Positions 12,745 to 23,940 of a stretch of 64,000 bases of DNA are shown here, piece after piece; the first letter of the stretch is position 1, and each line of letters starts with the position of its first letter. A program made the translations under genes and the position numbers. The stretch is from Amyloporia xantha. Taxonomy: Eukaryota; Basidiomycota; Agaricomycetes; Polyporales; Adustoporiaceae. Where the stretch lies: positions 744,001 to 808,000 of the forward strand of contig JAYKKR010000007.1 of the NCBI GenBank assembly GCA_036971615.1. Direction: 5' to 3'. Below the pieces are notes generated by a model. That model was not told the DNA's origin and searched no databases. It saw only the letters and a program-made list of their open reading frames with translations.

Positions 12745-13614
12745 GCTGGAGAAGGGATCAGACAGTTACTGAGTGCATCGGGCGTCGACTCTCGAGGCAA
12801 ACAGGGAGTACAGACCAGAGCTGTAATAGTAACAGTGAGTCCTCAGTCGGCAGTCCAGAGGTCACGTGCCTCCCACCTGTCCAGTAGGGTTCAATGGACC
12901 TCGACTCTGGATTGTAGTGGCTTTTGAATGTGAACTGCTTGAAATCTTGTGTAAGCATCAACGTAGATTTGACAGTCACTATGTAAGCGTAAACGCGAAT
13001 GACGAAATAAAAAGTGGTTTGGAACAAGGCCCGCCGCCGCTTCCCCGCCGCTTCCTGCGGCTTTCAGTATACAGTCGTAGCGGGAGATAGCGGGAAAACC
13101 CCGACTGTTGCCATTTTGACCTTATCTAACGGAAAATAGTAACTGTCGGCGGTCGCCTAGTCTTACTGTCTTACTACGATATTATTGAATTTATTCAAAT
13201 TGTTCTGGTCGCCCCTCGCGAACAGGCGCGACCGGGCGCTAACCTGCCAGCTGTGACGTCAGAGCGCCAACCAATTTGCGCATTGATCGACCCGAGTCGA
13301 TCGTATACTCGCCGTCACTCGGAACAATCGGACAGCAGCATACTTACACGCCCGGCGTTCGTCCATCTATTTCCCTAACATATTCACACAACTCACGTTT
13401 GAAACGAGCAGAAACATCGGACAGCGTCTAGATATTGAAGTTCGGTAAGATACAGGTGTTAGTCGTGATGCTGGGTCATGTACAGAATGCGTTGTCAGAA
13501 TGGCAAAGTCCATAACTGTGAGAAAGCAACTAAGTGGTGGCGGAAGGCACTCCGATGACAGCGCTGGCACAGTCTTAAATATAGCTAGGAATGAGAGTTG
13601 GGCAAGCAAATCCC
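12745..13614. other. Intergenic stretch, no gene supported
   Basis: It holds the upstream region of the Spo71-type gene and the 3' flank of alternative oxidase. Bases about 13020-13060 are strongly GC-biased; no coding chain is seen. Confidence 0.5.
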
Positions 13615-15259
13615 TTATTTCGTACGGTGTTTCTCCAGCAGCTGTTGCGACTCCTCGACGTAACGCTCCGCCTCTTCACGCTCGAATCTGTGCGAAAAAA
13701 ACATCAGCCAGTGCGTCCACACCTGAAGATGACGGCACACGTACCCAATTTTCTTCCCCTTCACCGACATGCCAGGCTCGCGCAACGCGAACGGGTTGAT
13801 GTCGTCCTTCTTTAGGTTCGCCAAGCTGTGGTTCACGAATCGGTGGGTGCTCTCGTCACTCCTGACCGCAAGGATGACGTCCAGGAGCTTAGCGTCAGGG
13901 TCCAGCCGCCAGTACTCCTTAGCGATCTCTGGCGCGGGATAATTGGACCTGGGTAAAGTAATAAGCAAGGACGATCTCATCAAACCAGATACAGAAATGC
14001 GCACCAATTTGGCAGACGGCCGGCCTCGATCTCGGCAATACATCTGGTACTACAATAACTTGAGCCAATATGTCGAGACGATTCAAACACAACTTACTAG
14101 GTGATCACGGCCTCCTCCTCAAGATGCCCGACGAAGCGATGACATGTGCGAGGGGAGATGACGTAAGAGATAACTACGTCATAGATGGTTAGTCGCGGAG
14201 CACCGATCGATCACGACGCAAGACCCACAAAACGCGTTGTAGAAGATACCCTGCGCGCCGAGGATCATCCCACGGAAGAACCAAGTGGGCTTGCGCAGCG
14301 ACATGAACGTCCTGCATTACCCGACGTCGTCAGTGCCGCACATGAGATCAGAAGGCATGACTTCATACATACATCAAATGCATGCGCTCGTTCTCGGCCT
14401 CTTCGAGCAGAGTATGTATCCAGCCGGCATCGCGTCTCTGCAACAGGAATGAGACACCATAATGATCTAGTGAAGGAAGGCACGTACAAGCAGACGCAGA
14501 CTCCTCAAGTGGCGAAGGGTCGCGGCGACGAACCCAGGTACACCGGCGATACTCTCGAGGAACAGGAAACGCTAATGCAAGGCATCAGTAACACCAGCGA
14601 TGAGCTCTACCGGTGCACGCACTCTCAACCACTGCGTCTCGTCCATAATATAGCCGCCCTTCTTCAGCTCCTCGATGCTCATCTTGTCAGCATTCGGTGG
14701 GAGCGGCTTGTGCTTGTATCCAGAGGCAATGTCAAAGCCCCATCTATGTGAAGAGCCAGCGTAAGTGGTCGCGTCTCCGGAGCCCCACATCTGAAATTCC
14801 TTGCCTCAGCATACGGACAAAAAGATTCGCGATTCTATCTGACATGTTCTTCGCCTCGTGATGAAGAACCTACCAAATATATTAGCTCTCCATTGCTGCA
14901 GGTTGGGTCTCAGGCTTACCTCAACGGAGCGCAATTCTTCAGGGGTGTATACGGGGTGAAAGAGGACCCAGTCTCCTTTAATACCCTCTTCCTTCAGACC
15001 CATTGCTTCATTGTGGGTAGGTCCGGCCGTCTTGTCACCTGGAATGGACGTTAGCAAGGTAGAGAGGAACTTCACTATCAGACGTACGGTCATGCGGGCC
15101 CTCAGAGCCGACAGAGCTCTTCTCGTCCGCGGACTTGGTGGTCAGGGTGTTCAAGCGGGGCAACCCCGCCATGAAAGTACGACGATGGACGACGCCCAGC
15201 GCCGGCGACACAAGGCCGCGAGAGGCTGGCAGAGTACGGATACAAGCAGACCTCAACAT
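13615..15259 (-). CDS. aox1: Mitochondrial alternative oxidase
   Basis: Eleven exons: 15259-15088, 15038-14920, 14869-14805, 14743-14623, 14571-14488, 14437-14373, 14311-14229, 14173-14098, 14049-14005, 13948-13745, 13687-13615; 368 residues. The enzyme oxidises ubiquinol and reduces oxygen to water on the matrix face of the inner membrane, bypassing complexes III and IV. The N-terminus is a basic presequence. Di-iron ligand motifs are all present: FLESIAG (E165), EEAENERMH (E204, H207), [11 protein letters not shown] (about 252-262) and [10 protein letters not shown]. Intron 3 (14804-14744) is GC-AG; no GT donor gives the conserved VRMLRWGFD junction. In the eighth intron the acceptor is TTGTAG at 14050; the CAG six bases downstream would create a stop. 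Fungal AOX genes are usually induced by respiratory-chain block. Confidence 0.97.
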
Positions 15260-16273
15260 AATGGGTAGTCTGATGATTTTCAGTACTCCGCCTCGCGCAG
15301 CATCCTATATACTCAGCCCAATCATGCAGACCCGTCTAGTTCCGAGCACGAACCCGAGGCGCACCGCGGGAAGGGCGTTTGCAACAAACGTTCGGGGTGG
15401 AGTTCACGCCCAACTCCAATTCGGAACTGGCACGCCCTGATTCCGCCTAGTTGCGTCGGGCTCAGCATTCAGGAGGATGCGTGCATGCTTCGCGGGGCGA
15501 CGGGCGCACAGGCCAATCAGGAGCCGGGGAAATGATTTGCGCCTTCCCCGGCGCTTGCCGAGCGAGAACGGACGAATGGATGACGTAAGCAGTAGAGCCG
15601 CTTTTGGTATGTCCCTAGGCTCGGGTGGTTACGGAAGGCCAGCACGAGCGCTAAAGCTCAAGGTTAGGGTTAGTCTGGTTGGGTTGCAAAGCCAAATAGT
15701 GTGAGGCGCCCCCCGTAGGAACGCCGTTCCGATTCTCAATAATAATGCAGTGCAGCCTAGTCCAGCCGAGGAACTGCAATGACATCAGTTGCAGAGCTTT
15801 CAGACGATGACACAAGTCTTTGCCTCAGCATCGACGCTCACCTGTGACCTGAAGGGTGCGTGCGTCTGAGTCATATCACGCGCAGGCGGAGACGAAATGA
15901 CGAACACAGTCACGTACAGAGCTTGTCTATTAAAAAGCAGGCTGCAGCAGCTTGTCTGCAAAGATAAGAAATACCTCCAATATTAATCCAACCGTAAAAG
16001 AAGTAAGTACCTCAAAAACTCCAGGGGCTCGGTCCAACCCACTATCAGACAGCAACATCTCCCTCGTAAACGCACTTCTTCGTAAGTACAGGCCGTTGCG
16101 TTCCGGAACGCCAGAGCGTCATCTCCTTGTCCGGGCGCCTTGTGAAGAAATTTACGCAGAAGAATCTAGACTGGCAATACCTGGCAGTCGTGGCAGAGGT
16201 GAACAAATATGCTTTCGCAGAAGCTGTTTGCTCACCAACACACTGACAAGATGCTTCTTGACGAACCCAGTTA
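15260..16273. other. Intergenic stretch, no gene supported
   Basis: AOX promoter side plus the 3' flank of the next minus-strand gene. It contains a short interstitial telomere-like GGTTAGGGTTAG at 15662-15673. A plus open frame at 15952-16347 is the shadow of the neighbouring gene's last exon and has no domain. Confidence 0.5.
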
Positions 16274-16804
16274 TCAATCCTGCCGGGCTCCCGTGCCTTC
16301 GGCTGCTTCGTCTCCTGTCCCCGCGATCTCACGCTCTGCGTCCGTGAGCGAGAAGAACGCGGCTTTCTGGCGATCAAGCCATCTCCTGGCCTGGCAGCAG
16401 AGATAGCATGATCAGCGACGAGCCTTAGACGGGCGGCTGGGGCTCCAGAGGGGCGAGCGATGCAGACGACTCACCGGCATGAAGACATGCTCTTTGTCTC
16501 CGAAATCCGCGAAGAAGACCGCGTACAGAAGAGTGCCTGCGCGTCAATGAGCCCGGTACAAAGTGCGAGGCCCTGGCTGGCGGAGAAGCGCACCTGGGAT
16601 GATCACGTAGTTGGAGAATCTGCTGACGGGGAAGAACCAGGCCGGACGAGGGTCTACCGGCGGCACGTTTTCTTCTGCCCATGGACGAGGCTGCCTGATC
16701 CTGTTGGATGCATAGCGATGCGTCGCTCTGAATGCGCGAGGCGTTGGACGAATGGCTGATAGTATGGTCTCGGGTCGCCCTAGGTGCCTTGTCGCGTGAG
16801 ACAT
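16274..16804 (-). CDS. Small mitochondrial-type single-pass membrane protein, unknown function
   Basis: Three exons: 16804-16594, 16536-16475, 16390-16274; 129 residues, introns 57 and 84 nt. I do not recognise the family. The first about 35 residues are Arg/Thr/Ser-rich without acidic residues, as in a mitochondrial presequence. A single hydrophobic segment, NYVIIPGTLLYAVFFADFG (about residues 65-83), spans the first splice junction, which supports the model. A basic and then acidic soluble tail follows (ARRWLDRQKAAFFSLTDAER). Size and layout resemble accessory subunits or assembly factors of inner-membrane complexes, but that is inference. The gene lies between AOX and a Zn2Cys6 regulator. 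Confidence 0.68.
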
Positions 16805-16820
16805 GAGAGAGAGAGAGAGA
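16805..16820 (+). repeat. (GA)8 microsatellite abutting a start codon
   Basis: On the minus strand this reads as a (TC)8 tract immediately 5' of the ATG of the small membrane-protein gene, so it lies in its 5' leader. Confidence 0.85.
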
Positions 16821-17483
16821 GGCTTCGCGTTATGGATGGGCGGTTGATTTGCGTAAATCGAGTGTTGATTCTGGTTTGGCTACACCAAATGCAGTCAAGT
16901 CGAAAAATAGGTCTACACATTTCCGATCGTCGGCTATTTGTCAATTAGGATGTGAGATTGCGGGAAACCTACGCAGCGTCTGCCCCGGCGCCTGCAGTTT
17001 CTGACTCTCTCAATGGTAGCTTGTAAGATAGGCCTCAAGCAAACGGGGCACTGCTGCTGGCGTGGTTTGATACTGGCGCTTCGCCCGTATTTCAACTGGC
17101 CGTATGAAATTGAATACTCCTCTCGACCGCTTTTCACCACTTAATATTATGACTGTTAAGGTCACGTGAATCTGCCCCGTTTGCTTGAGGCCTATCCAAG
17201 GCCTATCTTAGGCTTCCAAGTCCTTAGTTGCGAAAGACATACTCGCTGAGGAAAGCGACTCTCAGCGGTACGGATGATGAAAATATTACTCCGAACATTG
17301 CATACTCCGAACATAACGGCCTGTTGTCCGCCCGGGTCGGACCCGGTAAATAGATTCATCAGGGTCAGTGCCCGGCATTATTCCGGCGCCCTAACAGCTT
17401 GTCGGGGTTCACCGTCGGGAACATAATCCTGACAAGTCCACCTCTCCCGCGACTTAATGCTCTCCGTCACCCCTCATCATCCC
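16821..17483. promoter_or_regulatory. Divergent intergenic region with long inverted repeat
   Basis: It lies between the minus-strand small membrane-protein gene and the plus-strand Zn2Cys6 gene and should carry both promoters. Its one clear structure is the inverted repeat listed separately. No coding chain is seen. Confidence 0.5.
17027..17196. repeat. Perfect 24-bp inverted repeat with about 122-nt spacer
   Basis: Bases 17027-17050 and 17173-17196 are exact reverse complements (arm begins GATAGGCCTCAAGC and ends ACGGGGCA). The right arm is followed at once by a second partial copy of its inner motif (AAGGCCTATCTTA), which also matches the left arm together with its flank TAAGATAGGCCT. Possibilities are a fold-back/MITE remnant or a regulatory palindrome; no flanking target-site duplication was obvious. 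Confidence 0.85.
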
Positions 17484-20400
17484 ATGGCTGCCGTCTCGGA
17501 CTACCACGACGCCCGCCCCCACAAGCGAGTCCGCCCAGAGGACCAAGGCGAACACCTGCAGCACCCATACTCCATACCCGGCCCATCACTCAATCCGGAT
17601 CCCGAATCATCAGTGGATGGGTCCGCAAAGAGGAACAGAAAACGACCGCTCTCCTGCGGTGAATGCAGAAGGTGTGTCCGTTTCCAATACACTGCGTCCG
17701 CTGCAGATGCTCACGCTGCGGTGCACCGGTGAGGCTGAAGCTTAAAGTGCGTCCAGCCGCTGACCCTTTCCTTGCGTGTGTGCCTGACATCTATGTCGTC
17801 CTGCAGTGCGATCGAGTGTTTCCCTGCCAATCATGCTGCAAGAGAGGGTGTGCAGAGATATGTCCAGACGGTGCTCTGATAGGAGGGAAGGGCAGCAGGT
17901 GGGATATAATCTGATGATATACGCCGTTGCGCTCAGCCCGAGTATTCACCAGGTTCATCCTCGCCAACACGGAGCAGTTGCACGAGAAGATCAAAGCAAT
18001 GGCAGAGCGTATTAATCAGCTGGAGGATGCCCTGCAGAGGATCCAGGCTGAACATTCTATCGAGCCCCATCCCCTGCTCCGGCAAGACCTGCTCTCCATC
18101 AAGAGGTCGCCGGAGTTGTTCGGGGTTGACAGGAACGGCATGCCTTCTGGCCCCCACATGGACGGCATGCGAAGAGACGAAGATGACCATCCCAGCGTGG
18201 GCTCTGCATCATCGCCCGGGGACATCGGAGACGAGGTGAGTGGTACTACTGCCGAACAAAGCGGATCCTGACCTGCTTCGAACAGTATCAGCCTTCTGAA
18301 TATGTATCTGCGAGTGCCATGTCTACGAGCCTGGGACTCCCGTACGACATTGCTCGACTCAGCCGTAGCTGTCCGATTCCCAAATCAGTGCATACTGACC
18401 TCGACCCTCAATTTCGGGAGCGCATTCGTAATATGCTTCCTCCGCGACAAGAGGGACAGCGGTTATGCGAACAAGCCATCGTCAACGCGTTCTGGCAGTG
18501 AGTGGTCTCGTCCGAACTTAGCGGCCTTGCTCTGATATCACGGACGGCATAGCTATAGCCCGGATACTAGCGAAAGCTTCATCCCCAATCTCATTCACAG
18601 CGTGTACACCACGCCGCTCACTGCTCTGCTCCCTCATCGGCTCAGCCTATTTCTTATAATTCTCGCAATCGGGGCAGCCGTCGATCTGGACCCGAATCGC
18701 GACACACTGGCCGCTGAACGATATCACCATCTTGCCCGCGCTGCAGTATGTGAGACTGCAGTGATCGACGATCCTAGCTTCGATACAATCAACACTCTGG
18801 TCTGTGGTCTCGTCTCGTCGTTTGACACGAATACGACCTAATGGCACGATAAACAGTTCTATATGGTTTGGTATCTCCTCTTGTTTTCAAATCATAAAAG
18901 GGCGGCCGAACATGCGTGGGGTATTATGGTGTGTCCTTTCTCTTGTCTTTGGCTGGTTTTGTGATTTACTTTTGGTTATTATCAGGGTTTACTAGCAAAA
19001 CTGGCGCAGAGCGTGAGTTTGCGTTTTCGATGTAACAAATAAGCCCTCATCCATGACATATCTCGACAGCTAGGACTCCGTAGGTCGATCCCCCTCCACT
19101 CTGGCATAGCACAGACTCACAATATCCTCACCAGACCGTGATGGTATCGGCAAGATGATTCCCGAAGAGCTGGATAAGCGCAAGGCCTTGTTATGGAATA
19201 TGATGAGTGTTGACGTCCGTTTGGTATGTTCCTGGTCTAGCTCACTCTCGCCCCGATCACCGCGGACTGCTGACAATCACGCGACCCTGGCAGGCTCTCA
19301 TGCTGAGGCGGCCACCTTCGATATGCATCGACTACGTCGACGCGAAGCGACCAGCGTACAACTTCTACGACGGTTCATCGCCTCCCGGTATCAGCGCAAT
19401 TTGTATGACCCAAAGGCCTTTGTCACTGGCAACGTGCTCACGTCTTGACGTTTGCAGATCACGAGTGGAGAGACGCGTTCCTCGCACACTGCCAGTGCCC
19501 AGTGCTGAAGTCGGTTATCTCCCCAAACACTCCACCGTACACGGATATTCTGGCCCTCGATGCGCAGATTCGAGATTTTGACATCCCGCAGCCTCTGCGT
19601 ATGGTCGATAACGAGAGATCAATGCCGCTTCATCCGCTAGGGATGCAACAAGCGTTGACGCTCTGTACTCGCGAAATTGGTATGTCCGGCGTCCGTCTAT
19701 GCATCGAGCCCGCCTGCTGATGAATATCACGCATTTGCAGCCATTCTTAACCTTCACAGAAGCTACTTCACGCAAGCCCTTAGTGTGACGGAGGGATTCA
19801 CAGTGAAGCACAAATTCGCGCCATCAGTACTGGCAACATACAGCAGTGTCTGCAACTACATCTGGGCTGTGCGTACATGTCTCAAGTGGGAGCCAGAGTT
19901 GATGTTGCGGCTTACGGCCATATGGTCAAATTGTCTATCCGCTGCTGTAAGTCGAGAGGCCGAGTCGCTCTGCGCTGCCAGACCCTCATTACGGATGTAT
20001 TGTATTTCAGCTTGCCATGTGCCTGCTTATAGGGCGTGCGCCCAGCTGCCCCCTCTCTCAGAATGCACTTTCGGAGCTGGACAAAGTGCGTTCACTCTTC
20101 ATTGAAGTGCGGGACCGTTGTCCGACGGTCGCGAAATCCCTGGTGCGTACGCTTGGCTCTCATCGCGTCATCGTCTCTCATCTTTCATCACACGACACGC
20201 AGCCTGCGTTGGAAGCGTGTCTGACCCGAGCGCAGGGGGCTTATGTGGACTGGTACAACGGCACTATAGACCGATGGGGAAACCGGAACGACGAGATATG
20301 CATGATCGCTCGCCGGGCTGGAATTCTTCCGGGCCAGGGCCTGCCACTCAGCGTGCCAGCGGTGGAGGCCAATCCGTTCGAACATGCGCACTCGTCGCTG

Positions 20401-20649
20401 AAGCGGTGCTACGAGTCGTTCATTGCCGAGGCCCCCTCTACACCCGTAGACTCGCTTGGCGGCCAGTCAGAGTCGATGCTGAACCCTGGCATGTCACAGT
20501 CGTATAGTACGTCAGCGGAGCGCACGATGCATGTAGACAGTCCAGCCGGAGGCTTGAAAGGCAGTGAGTCGTTACCGTCGCAGAACGTGTACAATCCAGG
20601 CTTGCTGGGCACGGAGTTCCTGGATAGCAGCTGGATGGCGTGGTTTTGA
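17484..20649 (+). CDS. Zn2Cys6 transcription factor with fungal-specific TF domain
   Basis: Fifteen exons: 17484-17671, 17734-17746, 17807-17898, 17953-18235, 18286-18497, 18553-18799, 18857-18928, 18986-19012, 19070-19079, 19135-19223, 19294-19387, 19458-19679, 19741-19946, 20011-20142, 20203-20649; 777 residues. The zinc cluster SCGECRRLKLKCDRVFPCQS (about residue 57 on) is split over three exons, including a 13-nt one, and is followed by a coiled coil (EQLHEKIKAMAERINQLEDA). The middle-homology domain runs from about residue 190 (FWHYSPDTSESF ... WYLLLFSNHKRAAEHAW, LGLHRDG, LRRPPSI). A 10-nt exon supplies the LGLH codons. The intron at 20143-20202 is 60 nt with no stop, so the unspliced form is also open; I removed it because the donor GTGCGT is good and the spliced LPALE join fits the family. 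Confidence 0.88.
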
Positions 20650-20925
20650 TGGACTTTCATTTTATGGTACCTAGTTTTTTTCCTTTGGATGGACGCTACA
20701 TACTATGTAATTGCATTCTTTCTGTTTCACTCAATACCTCTACTCTCCTGTCATGCGTTCTAGTGTTGTTAATTGCACATATGGGCCGCATGCGAGGAGA
20801 GTCGATTACCAGTGTTCGTCTCGACTGTCGGACCCGAGTGACTGCCAGTGTGGGAAAATAAGTATGTGATCGCGAGCTGATCGCGGGAGGTAGCCTCGAT
20901 CGCGATATGGCGCGGAGTGCTAGTG

Positions 20926-21772
20926 ATGGCTCGACCTCGGACTTACTCCATACTCAGCCTGTTCAAAACAAAACATAGACTCGCCCGGCACCCCCTTGGC
21001 CTACAAACCAGATCAATGTCAACCTCGTCTACATCTGTCCAGGCCACTCCAGAAAAGCTGCAGGTCACCGCCCACGAGCAGTACGATGCACCCGAGTCGC
21101 TCTCACCGTCGACAGTAGCCCCGTCTCCTCTCGATCAATTCCGTACGTGGTTCACACAGGTACAGGGCGTCGTCCACGAGGCCGAGGCCATGACCCTCTG
21201 CACGGCCTCCCCATCTGCCATCCCGTCCGCCCGCGTCGTGCTCTTCAAACAGCTCGACAAGCGCGGATTCGTGTTCTACACGAACTACACGTCGCGCAAG
21301 TCGCGGGAACTGCTCGAGAACCCCCACGCGGCGCTCGCCTTCTACTGGCGCGAAGTGCACAAGCAGGTCCGCGTCGTAGGGAGAGTGGAGAAAGTGAGCG
21401 GAGAGGAGAGCGATGAATATTACCGCAGTCGCCCCGTCGGGAGTCGGCTCGGTGCCTGGGCGAGCAAGCAGAGTACGGTCGTTGGAGAGGACGAGCTGCA
21501 GGTCAGGATGGACAAGATGAAGGAGCGTTACGCGGTACAGGACAACGAGCCTGCTGATGTCCCCCTCCCCGAATTCTGGGGCGGGTGGAGAGTGGTTCCA
21601 GAGTACGCTATTCTCATCGCATTTCGAGGCTTGATCGCTCATCTGGACCCTCAGTGAGATTGAATTTTGGCTCGGAAAGCCTTCCCGCCTCCACGATCGG
21701 GTACGCTACCTGCGAGTGGCAGGCTCGCCAGAGGATGCGCCCGAGTGGAAGATAGACCGACTTGCACCTTGA
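20926..21772 (+). CDS. pdx3: Pyridoxamine 5'-phosphate oxidase
   Basis: Two exons, 20926-21602 and 21655-21772, give 264 residues, the usual fungal length. The enzyme uses FMN to oxidise pyridoxine/pyridoxamine 5'-phosphate to pyridoxal 5'-phosphate. Visible family motifs: [20 protein letters not shown] (substrate and FMN region), [47 protein letters not shown], and after the intron the C-terminal EIEFWLG and RLHDRVRY, where His and Arg contact the cofactor phosphate. The ATG at 20926 adds a basic leader of about 30 residues that may be a mitochondrial signal; a second ATG at 21016 would give the shorter cytosolic form. Confidence 0.95.
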
Positions 21773-23940
21773 CCTTGGAAAAAGTAATGCAATGTACTAA
21801 TAATGGGATCGTAACGTTAGCAATGGCACTCTCAGGTATCGTATCGCCATCCTATCTGCGCAGACGTGAAATTCAGCATGGTCCACAAGCGCAGCTCGGA
21901 AGTTTATGACCCTGAGACGTGAGACCCGTGAACTTAGGCTTGGTTCCCCTCAAATACACTATTACCCTGCAATCGATATGAAATGAGCTCCGTCCTTCCA
22001 TTCGGGTGTGTGGTACGATAGAAGGCAAATACAGTCGTATTCATATATGTAAGGAACACTTTCGGGTCAACAGAGCGCTTCGTTCAATATGCGAGCAGAA
22101 ATTACAGTAAATAGAGGGGACGACGCTTATGCTGCTGTGCCTTCATATTACCGCACGGAAAAAGGGGTTAAACAAGCGGACGTATTACTCGAGACATATT
22201 GGAACAGAAGCAGGTGCGAACACGCACTTTGGAGCGTTGCGCAGATCCTGAGCCAAGAGCTAGGCTGCCTCGTGGTTGGTTTCTTCCGATCTTCCTCTAT
22301 TCCTACTCCGCTTTCGCTTTTACGACGCCGGGTTTCCTTCTTCGTCACCGTACCTCCACTTTCGTGCGCATTAAATACCGACGCTGTCTCCGCTTTACGC
22401 CATCCAGCATGTGTGTCGTCTTACACGTGAAGATAATGTAGGCGCTGGGGGCGTGGAAGCCACAAAAAGCAAGAAACCACCGACATGCTGACAAGTTTGA
22501 CAGTGCGAATCACGCCCGGAGGACAAACAGCTGCGACTATTCGATGTTCAGCTCGAGCGGCATGGAGTCATCGATGGATGGCGGCCCATATTGGGACAGC
22601 GAACAGCTAAGTCGATGGTGAAGGGTTGCGTAGAGCCTGGACCCTAGACGGGCAGTACGGGCAGTACGGGCAGTACATTCAATCTGACAGCCCATCGGAA
22701 GCACCTGCACGACATTAGCACTCAAGTGTCCTCGTGATCATGAAATGTGACCAGCGAGTCCTCAACGCTGACAACGACCGCTCTCAAGAAGTCAGTAGAA
22801 CTGTTAGCGGACATATTGCGTACGGGTTTAGAATATATCCTGGTTACCACCTGCATCGCCGACAGGGTAGCGTGTGAAGGACAAGGTAACAGGACTTCGT
22901 AAATAGGGAAGGCCGAAGAGTGGTTCTAGTTTCCCACTTACCACACACTTGTCCTAGCGCCCGATCTCGCGCTCACCTTCCACCATGGCACATTATTGAA
23001 GGACGTGTCCAAAAAGAGTGGCTAAGTTCTGTTGGCATGCCATAAGTCCCCCGGATATGATTATGGCATTGACAAATCGACCCTTCTATGCCGGGAGGAA
23101 GGGGAAATAAATGACGCACTAAACCTCTCAAGGGCTCCAGCACGTACATAATGCGGTGAAGCGCCTGACTGATGGGCGGCGATAGCTCGTCATAACGGAT
23201 ACTTATTCTTTTCTCCAGCATCGAGGCAGCAGCGGGATGATCATATATGCACGACGGCACGTACTGGACGATGCTCACTCCGTGGTAAGAGAAGTGCGCA
23301 TGAACTCCGCAGAGAAACCCAGAATTGCCAAATGATCGCACAGGTTTGGGCGGTGAATACACGGTGCCGCACCTCTTGATGCGACAGTTCCCCCGAGGAG
23401 ATCAGAGCACGGGGCATATGGTTCCAGTTGTGTACGATGATGGGACATTGAATACGAATTTGGCCAAGGATGTCGTGGTAAAGAAGTAGGGAAGGTATAG
23501 AATCACTGCTAGAATGAGAATATCGAATTCGATGTCGGTTTGCGGACAAAAGAGCCGCTGTTCTTGCCAAGAGTGAGCGGTGAAAGAGACAAGAGACAGA
23601 ATTGTAAAACAGAGAGTCAAGTTGTGGCCGCGGCGAGACCGACGTCGACTGTCAGGCCTTCAGGCCTGGATGTTGGAGCTGTTTGAAGGAGTCCCGGGGT
23701 GTCAGGGACAGGGACAGTGACAGTGAGTGAGCAGTGTGACGGTAGATGGTCACAGCCTCAATGGGAATTGCCGAGAGATTGGGTGTCCAGATACAGACCG
23801 GATCCGGTAGCTCTGACCAGAAAACACTCAAATGCCAGAAGCCCAGCGCGTCGACTCCCATTCGCGACCCTTCTGACGTTTTCGTCCTCTCTCTCTGTCC
23901 TCCCGTCCCAGCGACCTCCCAGCGCTCTCGGCGCGCCGCC
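21773..23940. other. Intergenic stretch of about 2.2 kb, no gene supported
   Basis: Minus-strand open frames around 22973-23620 look faintly protein-like (one includes a hydrophobic segment), but they sit in different frames, start at non-ATG codons and could not be joined by credible splice sites. A decayed gene is possible. The final part is the promoter of the kelch gene. Confidence 0.4.
22650..22676 (+). repeat. Three exact copies of a 9-bp tandem unit
   Basis: The unit GGGCAGTAC is repeated three times without mismatch in non-coding sequence. Confidence 0.9.

Noticed and set aside
22537..23620. Chain of minus-strand open frames with a hydrophobic segment
   Set aside because: Frames start at non-ATG codons and lie in different phases without consistent splice sites; at most a decayed gene.
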